Positions 17,002 to 25,334 of a stretch of DNA of 64,000 nt are shown one piece after another. The DNA lies in assembly GCA_005884115.1 (NCBI GenBank), contig VAXW01000004.1, forward strand, positions 433,586 through 497,585, written 5' to 3'. The stretch comes from Actinomycetota bacterium. Lineage in GTDB: Bacteria; Actinomycetota; Thermoleophilia; Solirubrobacterales; Solirubrobacteraceae. The notes beneath the pieces were generated by a model. That model saw nothing but the letters and a program-made list of their open reading frames with translations, did no database searches and was not told the origin of the DNA. The stretch's first letter is position 1. Each line of letters starts with the position of its first letter. A program made the translations under genes and the position numbers.

Positions 17002-18848
17002 GGGGTGGCCGCAGCCTTGTCCAGACCGACGATCACCACAACTGTCGCAGCGCCCGCCAGCGAGGCAACGGTCCCTTCAATCGGTTCGACGTGCGCGATG
17101 CCCAGCCCGTGCGCGACCTGCGCCGCGTCCGCATGATGGCCGCGCGCGTACTCCACGACGCTCGCCGAGTTCGCGCCCGGCGGGCGTCCTGCGAGCGGCG
17201 TTGCCCGTTCGTAGCCGCCCTGGCGCAGTTCGGTCGAGACGCGGTGCGCAAGCCCCGTTGTTTCGGTGCCATTGAGGACGACCACGTTCACTTCGCTCGG
17301 CCTTACCGCCTGTGCCCCCGAGGGTGCCGCAGCGGCCTTGCTCGAGCTCCGCTTTGCCGATCCCTTCGCACGCGCCCGGTGAGTGCTGGTCGACGTCGAA
17401 GAGCTGCCGCTAGCGCGGCGCGCTGCCGATGGTTTGCCGGGAGAGCCGCCGCCGATCGAGGAGATCACGATGATCAGCACGACGATCCCAACCAAGACCC
17501 CGCCTACGATCAACGCCGTCGTCCTGCGCGCAGACCGTTCTCTGCGCCGCGCGCGACCAGCTCCGCGCTTGCCCGGCGCTCGCTCGCCGATCTCCATACG
17601 GCCGCGCGAGGGAGGCGTCCGCGAGGCGACGCCAGAAGCGGCTGCCACCGCCTGTGCCCGCTCGGGTGCTCTCGCCCGGGATGGGGCACGCTCGGGTCCA
17701 GGAGCCGGCGGGCGCGGCGGCCGGCTCGCCGAGCGCGCCTCCGCCGCCTGTGCCCCAGAGGGTGCCTGTGCCCCAGAGGGTGCCTGTGCCCCAGAGGGTG
17801 CAACCTTCGCGGTACCCGCCGTGGCGAGCGCGGCCGCCGTCGCGGGGCCCGCGGCGGAAGCCGAAGCCGCGCCCGGCCGGGACTCAGCCGCTAGAGCGGC
17901 GGCCGCGCCGGCGGCTGGCGTGAGCGGCGCAGACGCAGGCGCCGGCGTGCCAGGCGGCGCGCTTTGCCGATCGGCCGCCGCGGCCGAGCCGGGCGCCGGC
18001 GTGAGCGGGGCGCCCGAAGGAGCGCGCCCGCGATCGGCGGCAGCGGCAGGCGCAGAGCCGGGCGGAGCTGGCGCCAAGCCCGCCCCACCGAGCCCAGAGC
18101 CCGCCGGTGCAGGTCCAGAGCCTGCCGGAGTCGCGCCAGGCATCGCGCCCGCTGCAGCCGGCGAGGGACCTGACACGGTGCCGGCCGCGGGCGGTGAGGT
18201 CCCCGCGGGAGCGGGCGCCGCGCTCGCGGCGGACGCAGTGCTCGCGGCAGGTGCGTTTGCGCGGCCCGGGCCCGGGGCGGGCGAGCTTGCCGCGGGCGCG
18301 GCAGCGGCGCTCGCCGGAGCCGTCGCGGCTGCGCTCGCCGCCGCCCCGGCGGCGCTGTTGGCGGGCGGCGGGACAGGAAGCGGCGGCCTGGCTGCCGCGG
18401 CGGCCGTCGCGGGAGCTGGCCCACCGGCAAGGCTTGCAGCTGCGGCTCCGGTGGACGGGGCGGCCGCAGCCGCCGCACCAGCTCCCACCGCACCGGCTGC
18501 CGCCGGCATCGCGCTCGCGGCAGGCGCCTGCTGGGCAGCTTGGCCGGGCTGGCCCTGCGCCGCCGGCTGAGTCGGCAGGCGGCGGATGGGCTGGGCCATC
18601 CCGCGCGGCTGCGCGAGCCGTGCGGCGGCCTGCGTGGTGACGCGCTGCTCGAGCTCAGCGGCGCGCTCCGGCGCCCGGCCTGCCCATTCCCGCAGGCGCT
18701 TGATCTCGCGCGCCTGCGAGAAGACGAGCAGCGACAGGACGGCGATTCCGAAAAGTGCGCCGAAGGCCACCAGCGCCCCAAGTTCGGTGAACGTGCTCGA
18801 GAACGACAGCGCGAGCGGCACCCTCGGGGGCACAGGCATGGAGCTCAT
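16998..18848 (-). CDS. Bitopic Ala/Pro-rich protein with C-terminal LytR_C domain
   Basis: The protein has 616 residues. A hydrophobic helix at about 24-44 is followed by a short coiled coil (REIKRLREWAG...AELEQRV). Then come about 330 residues of Ala/Pro/Gly/Ser with tandem PSGAQA repeats, a basic stretch and a second helix (ALIVGGVLVGIVVLIIVI). The C-terminal domain of about 85 residues (EVNVVVLNGTETTGLAHRV) is the LytR_C fold often attached to cell-wall glycopolymer ligases. No catalytic LCP domain is present. The ATG at 18848 overlaps the CapD stop (ATGA), so it is co-translated with the polysaccharide genes. Confidence 0.75.
   Translation of the reverse strand: MSSMPVPPRVPLALSFSSTFTELGALVAFGALFGIAVLSLLVFSQAREIKRLREWAGRAPERAAELEQRVTTQAAARLAQPRGMAQPIRRLPTQPAAQGQPGQAAQQAPAASAMPAAAGAVGAGAAAAAAPSTGAAAASLAGGPAPATAAAAARPPLPVPPPANSAAGAAASAAATAPASAAAAPAASSPAPGPGRANAPAASTASAASAAPAPAGTSPPAAGTVSGPSPAAAGAMPGATPAGSGPAPAGSGLGGAGLAPAPPGSAPAAAADRGRAPSGAPLTPAPGSAAAADRQSAPPGTPAPASAPLTPAAGAAAALAAESRPGAASASAAGPATAAALATAGTAKVAPSGAQAPSGAQAPSGAQAAEARSASRPPRPPAPGPERAPSRARAPERAQAVAAASGVASRTPPSRGRMEIGERAPGKRGAGRARRRERSARRTTALIVGGVLVGIVVLIIVISSIGGGSPGKPSAARRASGSSSTSTSTHRARAKGSAKRSSSKAAAAPSGAQAVRPSEVNVVVLNGTETTGLAHRVSTELRQGGYERATPLAGRPPGANSASVVEYARGHHADAAQVAHGLGIAHVEPIEGTVASLAGAATVVVIVGLDKAAATP
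17750..17803. repeat. Three tandem 18-bp units (TGTGCCCCAGAGGGTGCC)
   Basis: Three head-to-tail copies encode the PSGAQA repeats of the LytR_C protein on the minus strand. Diverged single copies occur at 17311-17328 and 17653-17670 in the same gene, and in the spacer at 7713-7730. Each unit can form a small hairpin. Confidence 0.8.
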
Positions 18849-20914
18849 GAGTTTCGAGAGTGTAGGAGCGCAGCAGGCGCCTCGAGCGCGCCCGTCCCCA
18901 GCGGCGCGCGCCGCCTCGCCATCGGTGCGGGAGCCTGCAGCTGGGCAGCCGACAACTCCGCCACCTTTCTCGCCAAGCCCGCGGCGTCGCCCTCGAGCAC
19001 GAGCAGCCCGATCTCATCGAACATAGACTCGACCGCTGTGGCGGCGAGCGGATCGCGCTCCGCGCGCATGATCTTCTCGGCGCCCGTCGGCACGGCGCTC
19101 TCGTAGCCGTTGAAGAGCTCCTCGTGCAGCTTCTCACCGGGCCGGCGTCCGACGATCTCGATCTCGATGTCGCGGTCCGGGTCCAGCCCCGAAAGCTCGA
19201 TCATCGCGCGCGCGAGATCGAGGATGCGCACGGGCTCGCCCATGTCGAGCACGAACACGTCGGCGCCCGCGCGACGTCCGTCGCGCTGTCCGCCGCGCGC
19301 GAGGCTGGAGAGCACGTCCGGTGCCGAGTGCGCGGGCTCCGGGCACGCCAGAGAGCCCGACCTGATGATCAGCTGCACGGCCTCGGGGATCGTCATGAAG
19401 TAGCGCGTCATGCGCTCGTCGGTCACCGTCACCGGGCCGCCCCGTTCGATCTGGCGGCGGAAGAGCGGGACCACGCTGCCCGATGAGCCGAGCACGTTGC
19501 CAAAGCGCACCGCCGCGTAGGTCGTCGCCGGGAAGCGCGCTGTCGCCGCGTCTAGCGCGAACTCCGCGAGCGCCTTGGACGCGCCCATGACGGTCGCCGG
19601 GGCGACGGCCTTGTCGGTCGACACCAGCACGAAGCGCGCCACGCCGGACTCGCCTGCTACGTGCGCGACGACGCGCGTCGCGATCGCGTTGTTGCGCACC
19701 GCCTCGACCGGGTTGGCCTCCATGAGGCCGACGTGCTTGTACGCCGCCGCATGGAAGAGGACCGTCGGGCGGTGCTCGGCGAGCACCTCGCGCATGCGCT
19801 CCTCCTCCTTGCAGTCGGCCAGCACCGCCGAGAGCATCGAGGGCGAGACGTGGCGTTCCTCCTCGAGCTCGCGCTGGATTGCAAAGAGGTTGTCCTCGGC
19901 GTGGTCCAGCAGAACCATGCGGTGGGGCTCGAGGCGCGCTATCTGGCGGCACAGCTCAGAGCCGATCGAGCCGCCCGCACCCGTGACCAGCACCGTCGAT
20001 CCAGCCAGATACGAGCTCACCCCGTCCAGCTCCATGACCACCGGCTCGCGCCCAAGCACGTCCTCGACCCGCACCTCGCGCATCTGCCGTGCGAGCGCTC
20101 CGCGCGTCTGCAGCAGCTCGAACACGGTCGGCAGCGTGCGCACCGGAATCCCGCGCGTGCGGCACTCGCGGACGATGCGCGCGCGCGTCGAGCCCGGCGC
20201 CGAGGGGATCGCGATGATCACTTCGTCGGGTTCGGACTCGTCGAGGATGCGCGGGAGGTCGCCTTCGGTGCTCCCGCGCACGCGCACGCCGTCGATGCGA
20301 AGGCCGCGCTTGCCGGGGTCGTCGTCGAGGAACCCGACCGGAGCCAGGCCGAGTCCACGGTTGCGCAGGATCTCGCGCAGGACCAGGCGCCCACCTTCGC
20401 CGGCCCCCGCTATCAGGACGCGGCGCTCGCCCTTGCGCCCGCCGCGGAAGGCCGCAAGCGGGCGCCGCTCATACACGCTGCGCGCGATCGCCCGCACGCC
20501 GAGCAGGAACGCGAGCGACAGCAGCGCGAACAGGACGATCACGCCGTTGGGCAGCCCGATCGCCGAGGTGCCGTGGTGGGTCGAGCGCTCGACCGGCCTC
20601 AGCACCGCGACCGCGACGACCGTGAGCGCGACCACCGCGAGCACCCCCCGCATGACCGCCTCGTAGTCGCGCTGGCCGGAGTAGCGCCAGCGTCTCTGGT
20701 ACACGCGGGCAAGCACCAGCACCGGCAGGCTGCCGCCCAGCACCCACCAGACCGTGCGGTCGCGCAGGTGCGCGTAGTAGCCGGTCGGCCCGTTGTTGAA
20801 ACGCAGCTGAAAGGCGAGGTAGTACGCGAGTGCAAGCAGCGTTCCATCCACCGCGAGCCGGACGAGCGTGTGGCGGTGCAGGGGAGGAGCCGCCGAACGG
20901 ATCCGTCGGCGCAT
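18845..20914 (-). CDS. CapD/FlaA1-type nucleotide-sugar epimerase/dehydratase
   Basis: A 689-residue membrane enzyme. Four N-terminal transmembrane helices are followed by a first Rossmann domain (RRVLIAGAGEGGRLVLREIL). The catalytic extended-SDR domain begins VLVTGAGGSIGSELCRQI, with AYKHVGLMEANP and STDKAVAPATVMGASK. Relatives convert UDP-GlcNAc-type sugars to 4-keto or epimerised forms that feed the initiating sugar transferase. The ATG at 20914 is the first in frame. Its stop overlaps the LytR_C start by 4 bp. Confidence 0.92.
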   Translation of the reverse strand: MRRRIRSAAPPLHRHTLVRLAVDGTLLALAYYLAFQLRFNNGPTGYYAHLRDRTVWWVLGGSLPVLVLARVYQRRWRYSGQRDYEAVMRGVLAVVALTVVAVAVLRPVERSTHHGTSAIGLPNGVIVLFALLSLAFLLGVRAIARSVYERRPLAAFRGGRKGERRVLIAGAGEGGRLVLREILRNRGLGLAPVGFLDDDPGKRGLRIDGVRVRGSTEGDLPRILDESEPDEVIIAIPSAPGSTRARIVRECRTRGIPVRTLPTVFELLQTRGALARQMREVRVEDVLGREPVVMELDGVSSYLAGSTVLVTGAGGSIGSELCRQIARLEPHRMVLLDHAEDNLFAIQRELEEERHVSPSMLSAVLADCKEEERMREVLAEHRPTVLFHAAAYKHVGLMEANPVEAVRNNAIATRVVAHVAGESGVARFVLVSTDKAVAPATVMGASKALAEFALDAATARFPATTYAAVRFGNVLGSSGSVVPLFRRQIERGGPVTVTDERMTRYFMTIPEAVQLIIRSGSLACPEPAHSAPDVLSSLARGGQRDGRRAGADVFVLDMGEPVRILDLARAMIELSGLDPDRDIEIEIVGRRPGEKLHEELFNGYESAVPTGAEKIMRAERDPLAATAVESMFDEIGLLVLEGDAAGLARKVAELSAAQLQAPAPMARRRAPLGTGALEAPAALLHSRNS

Positions 20915-20949
20915 TTCCGCGGATTGTAGGCGTCAGGGCGGCTGGGGGC

Positions 20950-22008
20950 CTATCCCTGGTCGGCCGCAGAGAGCAGCAGGTCGACCAGCACGCGCGGATC
21001 GCGGCGCGTGCGCGGGCGGGCAGGGGACGCCGATGGCTCCCCGGCCGGGGCCTGCGTCTCGAGGTCGAGCTCGTCGGCGTCGTTCAGCTTGCGCAACCGC
21101 CCTTCGGCCAGCAGGCGCTCATCGACCGCTCCGAGCCGCCCTTCGAAGGTCGTGTAGACCGGGACCCCAAGCGCGACCGCCTCCCGGTTCATCGTGCCGC
21201 CCGCCGAGATCACGAGGTCCGCGTGGGCGATCAGCGACTGCGCGTCGATCGCCCGCTCGGGCACCACAAAACCGGGGATGCGCGCGAGAGCCGCACGCTG
21301 GGAGTCGACGCGCGGCAGCACCACCGGCTGCGCTCCCGTCTGCGACGCGGCTGTGCGCAGGCGCTCGAGCACGCGCGCGAAGAGATCGTTGTGGAAGCGG
21401 TGATACAGCGACACCTCGGGCGGAGTGCGCACGACGAAGATGGGGCGCGCGCGCTCGAGTCCCAGCTCGTCCAGAACCGCCGGGTCGGGCTCAAAGTCGG
21501 CCAGGTAGTACTCCTCCTTGAGGCCCTCGAAGCGGCGCAGCTTGGCGCGCGCCCCGTAGCGGCGCAGGCGCTCGACTGGGATCGCCTCGGGCACGACAAC
21601 TGCGCGCGCCAGGCGGCAGTTGACCTGATGCTGCACAGCGGCCCACTCGTAGTCGAACATCGTCGCGCTTGGCACGCGCACGACCCACGCGGCCACGCTC
21701 ACGTCGTTGGAGCCGTGACCGAGCGCGACGTCAAAGCCGCCCGAGCGGCTCCTGCGCGCGTCCTCGCGCGCCCACCGCACGAGCGCCGCAGAGCGTGAGG
21801 CAAGCCCGCGCGCCTTCGCGGCCAGGCGCTCGCCGCGGTGGCGGCCGACAGCCGTGTGCTCGATCCCGAAGCGCTCACACAGCGCGATCGTCTGCGCAAA
21901 GTCACGCGCCGTGACGCGCACATCGTGCCCGTCGGCGCGCATGTGCTCGATCAGCGGGCGCATCACGAGCACGTGTGGGCTGTTGGTGAGATCGACCCAG
22001 ACGCGCAT
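20950..22008 (-). CDS. DUF354-family GT-B-like protein
   Basis: A 352-residue protein starting MRVWVDLTNSPHVLV, the signature of DUF354. It has a second half containing LVISAGGTMNREAVALGVPVYTTF, which resembles the nucleotide-sugar-binding half of UDP-GlcNAc 2-epimerase and MurG-like folds. The family has no agreed function, but it often sits in surface-glycan loci, as here. The C-terminus (about residues 315-352) is low-complexity and less conserved-looking. The ATG at 22008 has GGTGG just upstream. It lies 35 bp upstream of capD on the same strand. Confidence 0.8.
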   Translation of the reverse strand: MRVWVDLTNSPHVLVMRPLIEHMRADGHDVRVTARDFAQTIALCERFGIEHTAVGRHRGERLAAKARGLASRSAALVRWAREDARRSRSGGFDVALGHGSNDVSVAAWVVRVPSATMFDYEWAAVQHQVNCRLARAVVVPEAIPVERLRRYGARAKLRRFEGLKEEYYLADFEPDPAVLDELGLERARPIFVVRTPPEVSLYHRFHNDLFARVLERLRTAASQTGAQPVVLPRVDSQRAALARIPGFVVPERAIDAQSLIAHADLVISAGGTMNREAVALGVPVYTTFEGRLGAVDERLLAEGRLRKLNDADELDLETQAPAGEPSASPARPRTRRDPRVLVDLLLSAADQG

Positions 22009-22033
22009 GCCACCAGACGCTAACGGCTAGCTG

Positions 22034-22113
22034 GCCGGCTGTCTGGGCGCGCCGCTTGGTGTCTGCGCCGCGGGCCGCCGCCCGTCGCCAGCCGGCTGTC
22101 TGGGCGCGCCGCT
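22034..22113. repeat. Direct repeat, two perfect 23-bp copies 57 bp apart
   Basis: Copies at 22034-22056 and 22091-22113 both read GCCGGCTGTCTGGGCGCGCC plus GCT. They lie between the divergent DUF354 and DedA genes. They could be operator half-sites or residue of a duplication; no promoter is obvious. Confidence 0.75.
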
Positions 22114-22166
22114 GAAACCTGCCCGGCTGCCGCCTCCCGGCGGCGCCCACTGCCCCGAGCGCCGCT

Positions 22167-22868
22167 ATGGTTGCCCGATCGATGCTGGTGCTGGCCTCGA
22201 TCTCCGAGTCGCTCGTCAACATCGCCTGGCACTTCGTCCGCGACGCCGGGCTCCCGGCTGTATTCGTGCTGATGGTGGCCGAGAGCGCCTGCATTCCCAT
22301 CCCCTCCGAGGCGACGATGCTGTTCGCGGGCTTCGCGGTCGCCGACCCCGGCGCGAGCGCCGCGCAGCACCATCTGACGCTCGTCGGGATCGTGCTGGCA
22401 GGCGTGCTCGGCAACCTGCTGGGCTCGTGGATCGCCTACGGCGTGGGCCGAGCGGGGCGCCTCGAGCTGGTCGAACGCCACGGACGCTGGCTGCACGTAC
22501 AGCCCAGGCACATCGCGTGGGCTGACCGTTGGTTCGCGCGATATGGCTCGGCAGCGGTCTTTTTCAGCCGCATGCTGCCGATCATCCGCACGTTCATCTC
22601 CCTCCCGGCGGGAGTGGCGAAGATGCCTTTCGTGCGCTTCACGCTTCTCACGCTCATCGGCTGCGCTCCGTGGGTCCTTGGGCTCGGCCTCGCCGGGGAA
22701 GCGGTGGGCAGCGAATGGAAATCCGTGCGCAAGGGCTTCGACTACGTCGACTACGGCGTGCTCGCGCTGCTCGTGGCCTCGCTGGTGTACCTGCTGTTGC
22801 GACGTCGTCGAGGAGGCGGCGCGGCACCCGAGGTGCCGGCCGCCGAAGAGAGCGCCGGCGCGAGCTGA
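22167..22868 (+). CDS. DedA-family membrane protein
   Basis: A 233-residue polytopic protein with the DedA/VTT signatures ESACIPIPSEATM, GNLLGSWIAYGVGR, FFSRMLPIIRTFISLPAGVAKM and a C-terminal helix. DedA proteins are linked to recycling of the undecaprenyl-phosphate carrier and to membrane homeostasis. It lies directly upstream of uppP, fitting a shared role in lipid-carrier supply. The ATG at 22167 is used; an ATG five codons later is also possible. Confidence 0.9.
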   Translation: MVARSMLVLASISESLVNIAWHFVRDAGLPAVFVLMVAESACIPIPSEATMLFAGFAVADPGASAAQHHLTLVGIVLAGVLGNLLGSWIAYGVGRAGRLELVERHGRWLHVQPRHIAWADRWFARYGSAAVFFSRMLPIIRTFISLPAGVAKMPFVRFTLLTLIGCAPWVLGLGLAGEAVGSEWKSVRKGFDYVDYGVLALLVASLVYLLLRRRRGGGAAPEVPAAEESAGAS

Positions 22869-22878
22869 ATCGCACCTG

Positions 22879-23775
22879 GTGGCTGCGCACCTAAAGCCAG
22901 TCCACGCCCTCGCGCTCGCGCTCGCGCAGGGCCCGGCCGAGTTCTTTCCCGTCTCCTCCTCGGCGCACACGACGCTCATCCCCTACCTGCTGGGCTGGCC
23001 GTATGCGCAGCTCGAGCCCGAGCTGCGCAAGTCGTTCGAGGTCTCCCTGCACACCGGGGCGGGCGCGGCGCTGGCGATCGAGATGCGCGCGGAGCTGCTG
23101 GGAGCAGCGCGCGCCGCAGGACCCGAGCGCGCCGCTATGGTGGCGCTCTCCGCAGCACCGCCGGCGATCGTCGGGTTCGCGTTCGAGGGCTTCATCTCGC
23201 GTGCGCTCGCAGAGCCGCGCCGCATCGCCGCCGGCCTCGCGGCGGGCGCGGCGGCGATGGCGATCGCCGACTGGCGTGCCCCGCGTGCGGGTCGCTCGCG
23301 CGAGGATCTGCGCGCTGCAGACACCTTCGCCCTGGGGCTCGGCCAGGCGGCCGCGCTGATTCCCGGCGTCTCGCGCCGCGGGGCCACGCTGGCGGTGGCG
23401 CGAGCGCGCGGCTTCGCCCGTGCTGACGCCGACGCGCTGTCGTGGCACGCGGCGCTGCCCGTGATCGCCGGCGCGAGCGCTCTACGCTGCGCGCGCCTGC
23501 TGCGCCGGGGAGCGCCGCCGGGCGCTGCCCGGCTGCTGATGATCGGAGCCGCAGGCGCCTTCGTCTCGACGCTCGCAAGCGCGCGCCTGCTCGGGCGCGC
23601 AAGGCTCGCTGAGCGGCCGCTCTTCCCCTACTGCGCCTATCGCCTTTTGCTCGCCGCTGTCGTCGAGCGCCGGGCGCGCGCTGCGCGGCGAGCGGCCATG
23701 GCAGCGCGCGTGGCATCCAGCGCCACCGGCTCGCGAGGGCGAGCGCACCCCACGTCGGCCGTGAGCGCACAATGA
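22879..23775 (+). CDS. uppP: Undecaprenyl-diphosphatase
   Basis: A 298-residue BacA/UppP-type membrane phosphatase that recycles undecaprenyl pyrophosphate for peptidoglycan and glycan synthesis. The two catalytic regions are visible: GPAEFFPVSSSAH near 19-31 (usually EFLPVSSTGH) and LIPGVSRRGATLAVARARG near 160-178. It begins at a GTG 10 bp after the DedA stop. Its stop overlaps the ATG of the kinase gene (ATGA), so phosphatase and kinase are translationally coupled. The Arg/Ala-rich C-terminus is unusual for the family. Confidence 0.88.
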   Translation: MAAHLKPVHALALALAQGPAEFFPVSSSAHTTLIPYLLGWPYAQLEPELRKSFEVSLHTGAGAALAIEMRAELLGAARAAGPERAAMVALSAAPPAIVGFAFEGFISRALAEPRRIAAGLAAGAAAMAIADWRAPRAGRSREDLRAADTFALGLGQAAALIPGVSRRGATLAVARARGFARADADALSWHAALPVIAGASALRCARLLRRGAPPGAARLLMIGAAGAFVSTLASARLLGRARLAERPLFPYCAYRLLLAAVVERRARAARRAAMAARVASSATGSRGRAHPTSAVSAQ

Positions 23776-25334
23776 AGGCCATGACGGCGATCGGCACGCT
23801 GCTCGGAGGGCGCTACCGGCTCGACGCGCGCATCGGCCGGGGAGGCATGTCGACCGTGTACCGCGCTTTTGACACGGTGCTCGAACGCGCCGTCGCGATC
23901 AAGCTCATGCACCGCGAGATCGCGACCGACTCCGACCACCTCGAGCGCTTTCGCCGCGAGGCGCGCGCGGTCGCGCAGCTGCAGCATCCAAACATCGTGA
24001 GCGTGATCGACGCCGGGGAGGAGGAGGCTTCAGCCCATGGCCAGCTCGACGGCGTCGGAACTCCGTACATCGTGCTCGAGTACGTCGAAGGAGAGACCCT
24101 GAAGGAGCTGATCCGGCGCGAGGGTCCGCTCGAGGTCCCCGAGGCGCTCGCCTACGCGATCGAGGTGGCGCGCGCGCTGGGTGCAGCGCACGAGCGCCAG
24201 ATCGTGCACCGCGACGTCAAGCCGCAGAACGTCCTCATCGGCAGCGAGGGAAGCGCCAAGATCACCGACTTCGGGATCGCGAGGTCGCTGACCGAGGAGG
24301 GCCTCACGCTCGCCGGGAGGGTGCTCGGGACGACCGACTACGTCTCGCCCGAGCAGGCCCTGGGCCAACCTGTCACCGGGCAGTCGGATCTCTACTCCCT
24401 CGGGGTCGTGCTGTACGAGATGCTCACCGGCGAGATTCCCTTCCGCGCCGAGTCGTCGGTGGCGGTGGCGATGCGCCACGTGCGCGAGGCGATCCCCGAC
24501 GTGCAGCTGCTGCGCCCGGAGGCCTCGGCGGCGACGGCGGCGGTGGTCGAGCGCGCCGTGGCCAAGGACCTCAGCCAGCGCTACCCCGACGCCGCGAGCA
24601 TGGTCGCCGATCTCGAGGAGGTGCTCGCGATCGAGGCCGCGCGCGCCGGCCAGGCCACGGGTGAGGCCACGAGCGTGCTGCGCACGCTGCCCGGATCGGC
24701 GCGCGGGCGCCTGCCCTGGCGCATGCGCCACCCGCACCGGCTTGCCGCCGTGCTGGCGCTGCTCGCCGTGGTCGTCGCCACCGCGCTCGTCGTCGCCCTC
24801 ATCCACACGCACCGCGGCACCGGCGTAGCCTCCAACGTGCATGCCGAAAGCGGGCTCGCGCCGGTACCGCTCGGCCAGACCGCAGCGCACGACTACAACC
24901 CCTTCGGGACCGGGCCCGAAAACCACGACCGCGTCCAGAACGTGATCGACTCGGAACCGGGCACCGTGTGGAGCACCGAGCGCTACTACGACGGCACGCT
25001 GCGCAAGCCCGGCGGCGTCGGCACGGGCGTGTACCTCGACGCCGCCCCCGGCGTGAGGGCCAGGGCGATCGAAATCCAGACCACGACTCCCGGCTTCGCG
25101 GTGCAGCTGTACGCGTCCAACTCGATCAACCTCTCGTACCCCTACGGCAACGCGACGGTGCTCGCGCAGCGTGGCTGGCGCGGCCCGATCGGCGCGAGCG
25201 GATACGTGCACGGCCGCGAACGCATCCGCTTCGCGGGGGTCAGCCAGCGCTACCGCTACTACCTGCTGTGGCTGACGAGCCTCCCACCGGGCAGCCTGTT
25301 CGCGGCGATCTCTGAGCTCACGCTGTTCAAGTAG
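23772..25334 (+). CDS. Transmembrane Ser/Thr kinase with extracellular discoidin-like domain
   Basis: A 520-residue Hanks-type kinase. It has the Gly loop IGRGGMSTVYRA, Lys in VAIKLM, catalytic loop IVHRDVKPQNVL, DFGIARS and the activation-segment end GTTDYVSPEQA. One membrane helix at about 318-340 leads to an extracellular domain (YNPFGTG...NVIDSEPGTVWS...ISELTLF) related to F5/8-C domains instead of PASTA repeats. Coupling to uppP by an ATGA overlap suggests it senses or controls envelope lipid-carrier metabolism, which is inference. Its 3' end overlaps the convergent ddl gene by 8 bp. Confidence 0.88.
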   Translation: MKAMTAIGTLLGGRYRLDARIGRGGMSTVYRAFDTVLERAVAIKLMHREIATDSDHLERFRREARAVAQLQHPNIVSVIDAGEEEASAHGQLDGVGTPYIVLEYVEGETLKELIRREGPLEVPEALAYAIEVARALGAAHERQIVHRDVKPQNVLIGSEGSAKITDFGIARSLTEEGLTLAGRVLGTTDYVSPEQALGQPVTGQSDLYSLGVVLYEMLTGEIPFRAESSVAVAMRHVREAIPDVQLLRPEASAATAAVVERAVAKDLSQRYPDAASMVADLEEVLAIEAARAGQATGEATSVLRTLPGSARGRLPWRMRHPHRLAAVLALLAVVVATALVVALIHTHRGTGVASNVHAESGLAPVPLGQTAAHDYNPFGTGPENHDRVQNVIDSEPGTVWSTERYYDGTLRKPGGVGTGVYLDAAPGVRARAIEIQTTTPGFAVQLYASNSINLSYPYGNATVLAQRGWRGPIGASGYVHGRERIRFAGVSQRYRYYLLWLTSLPPGSLFAAISELTLFK

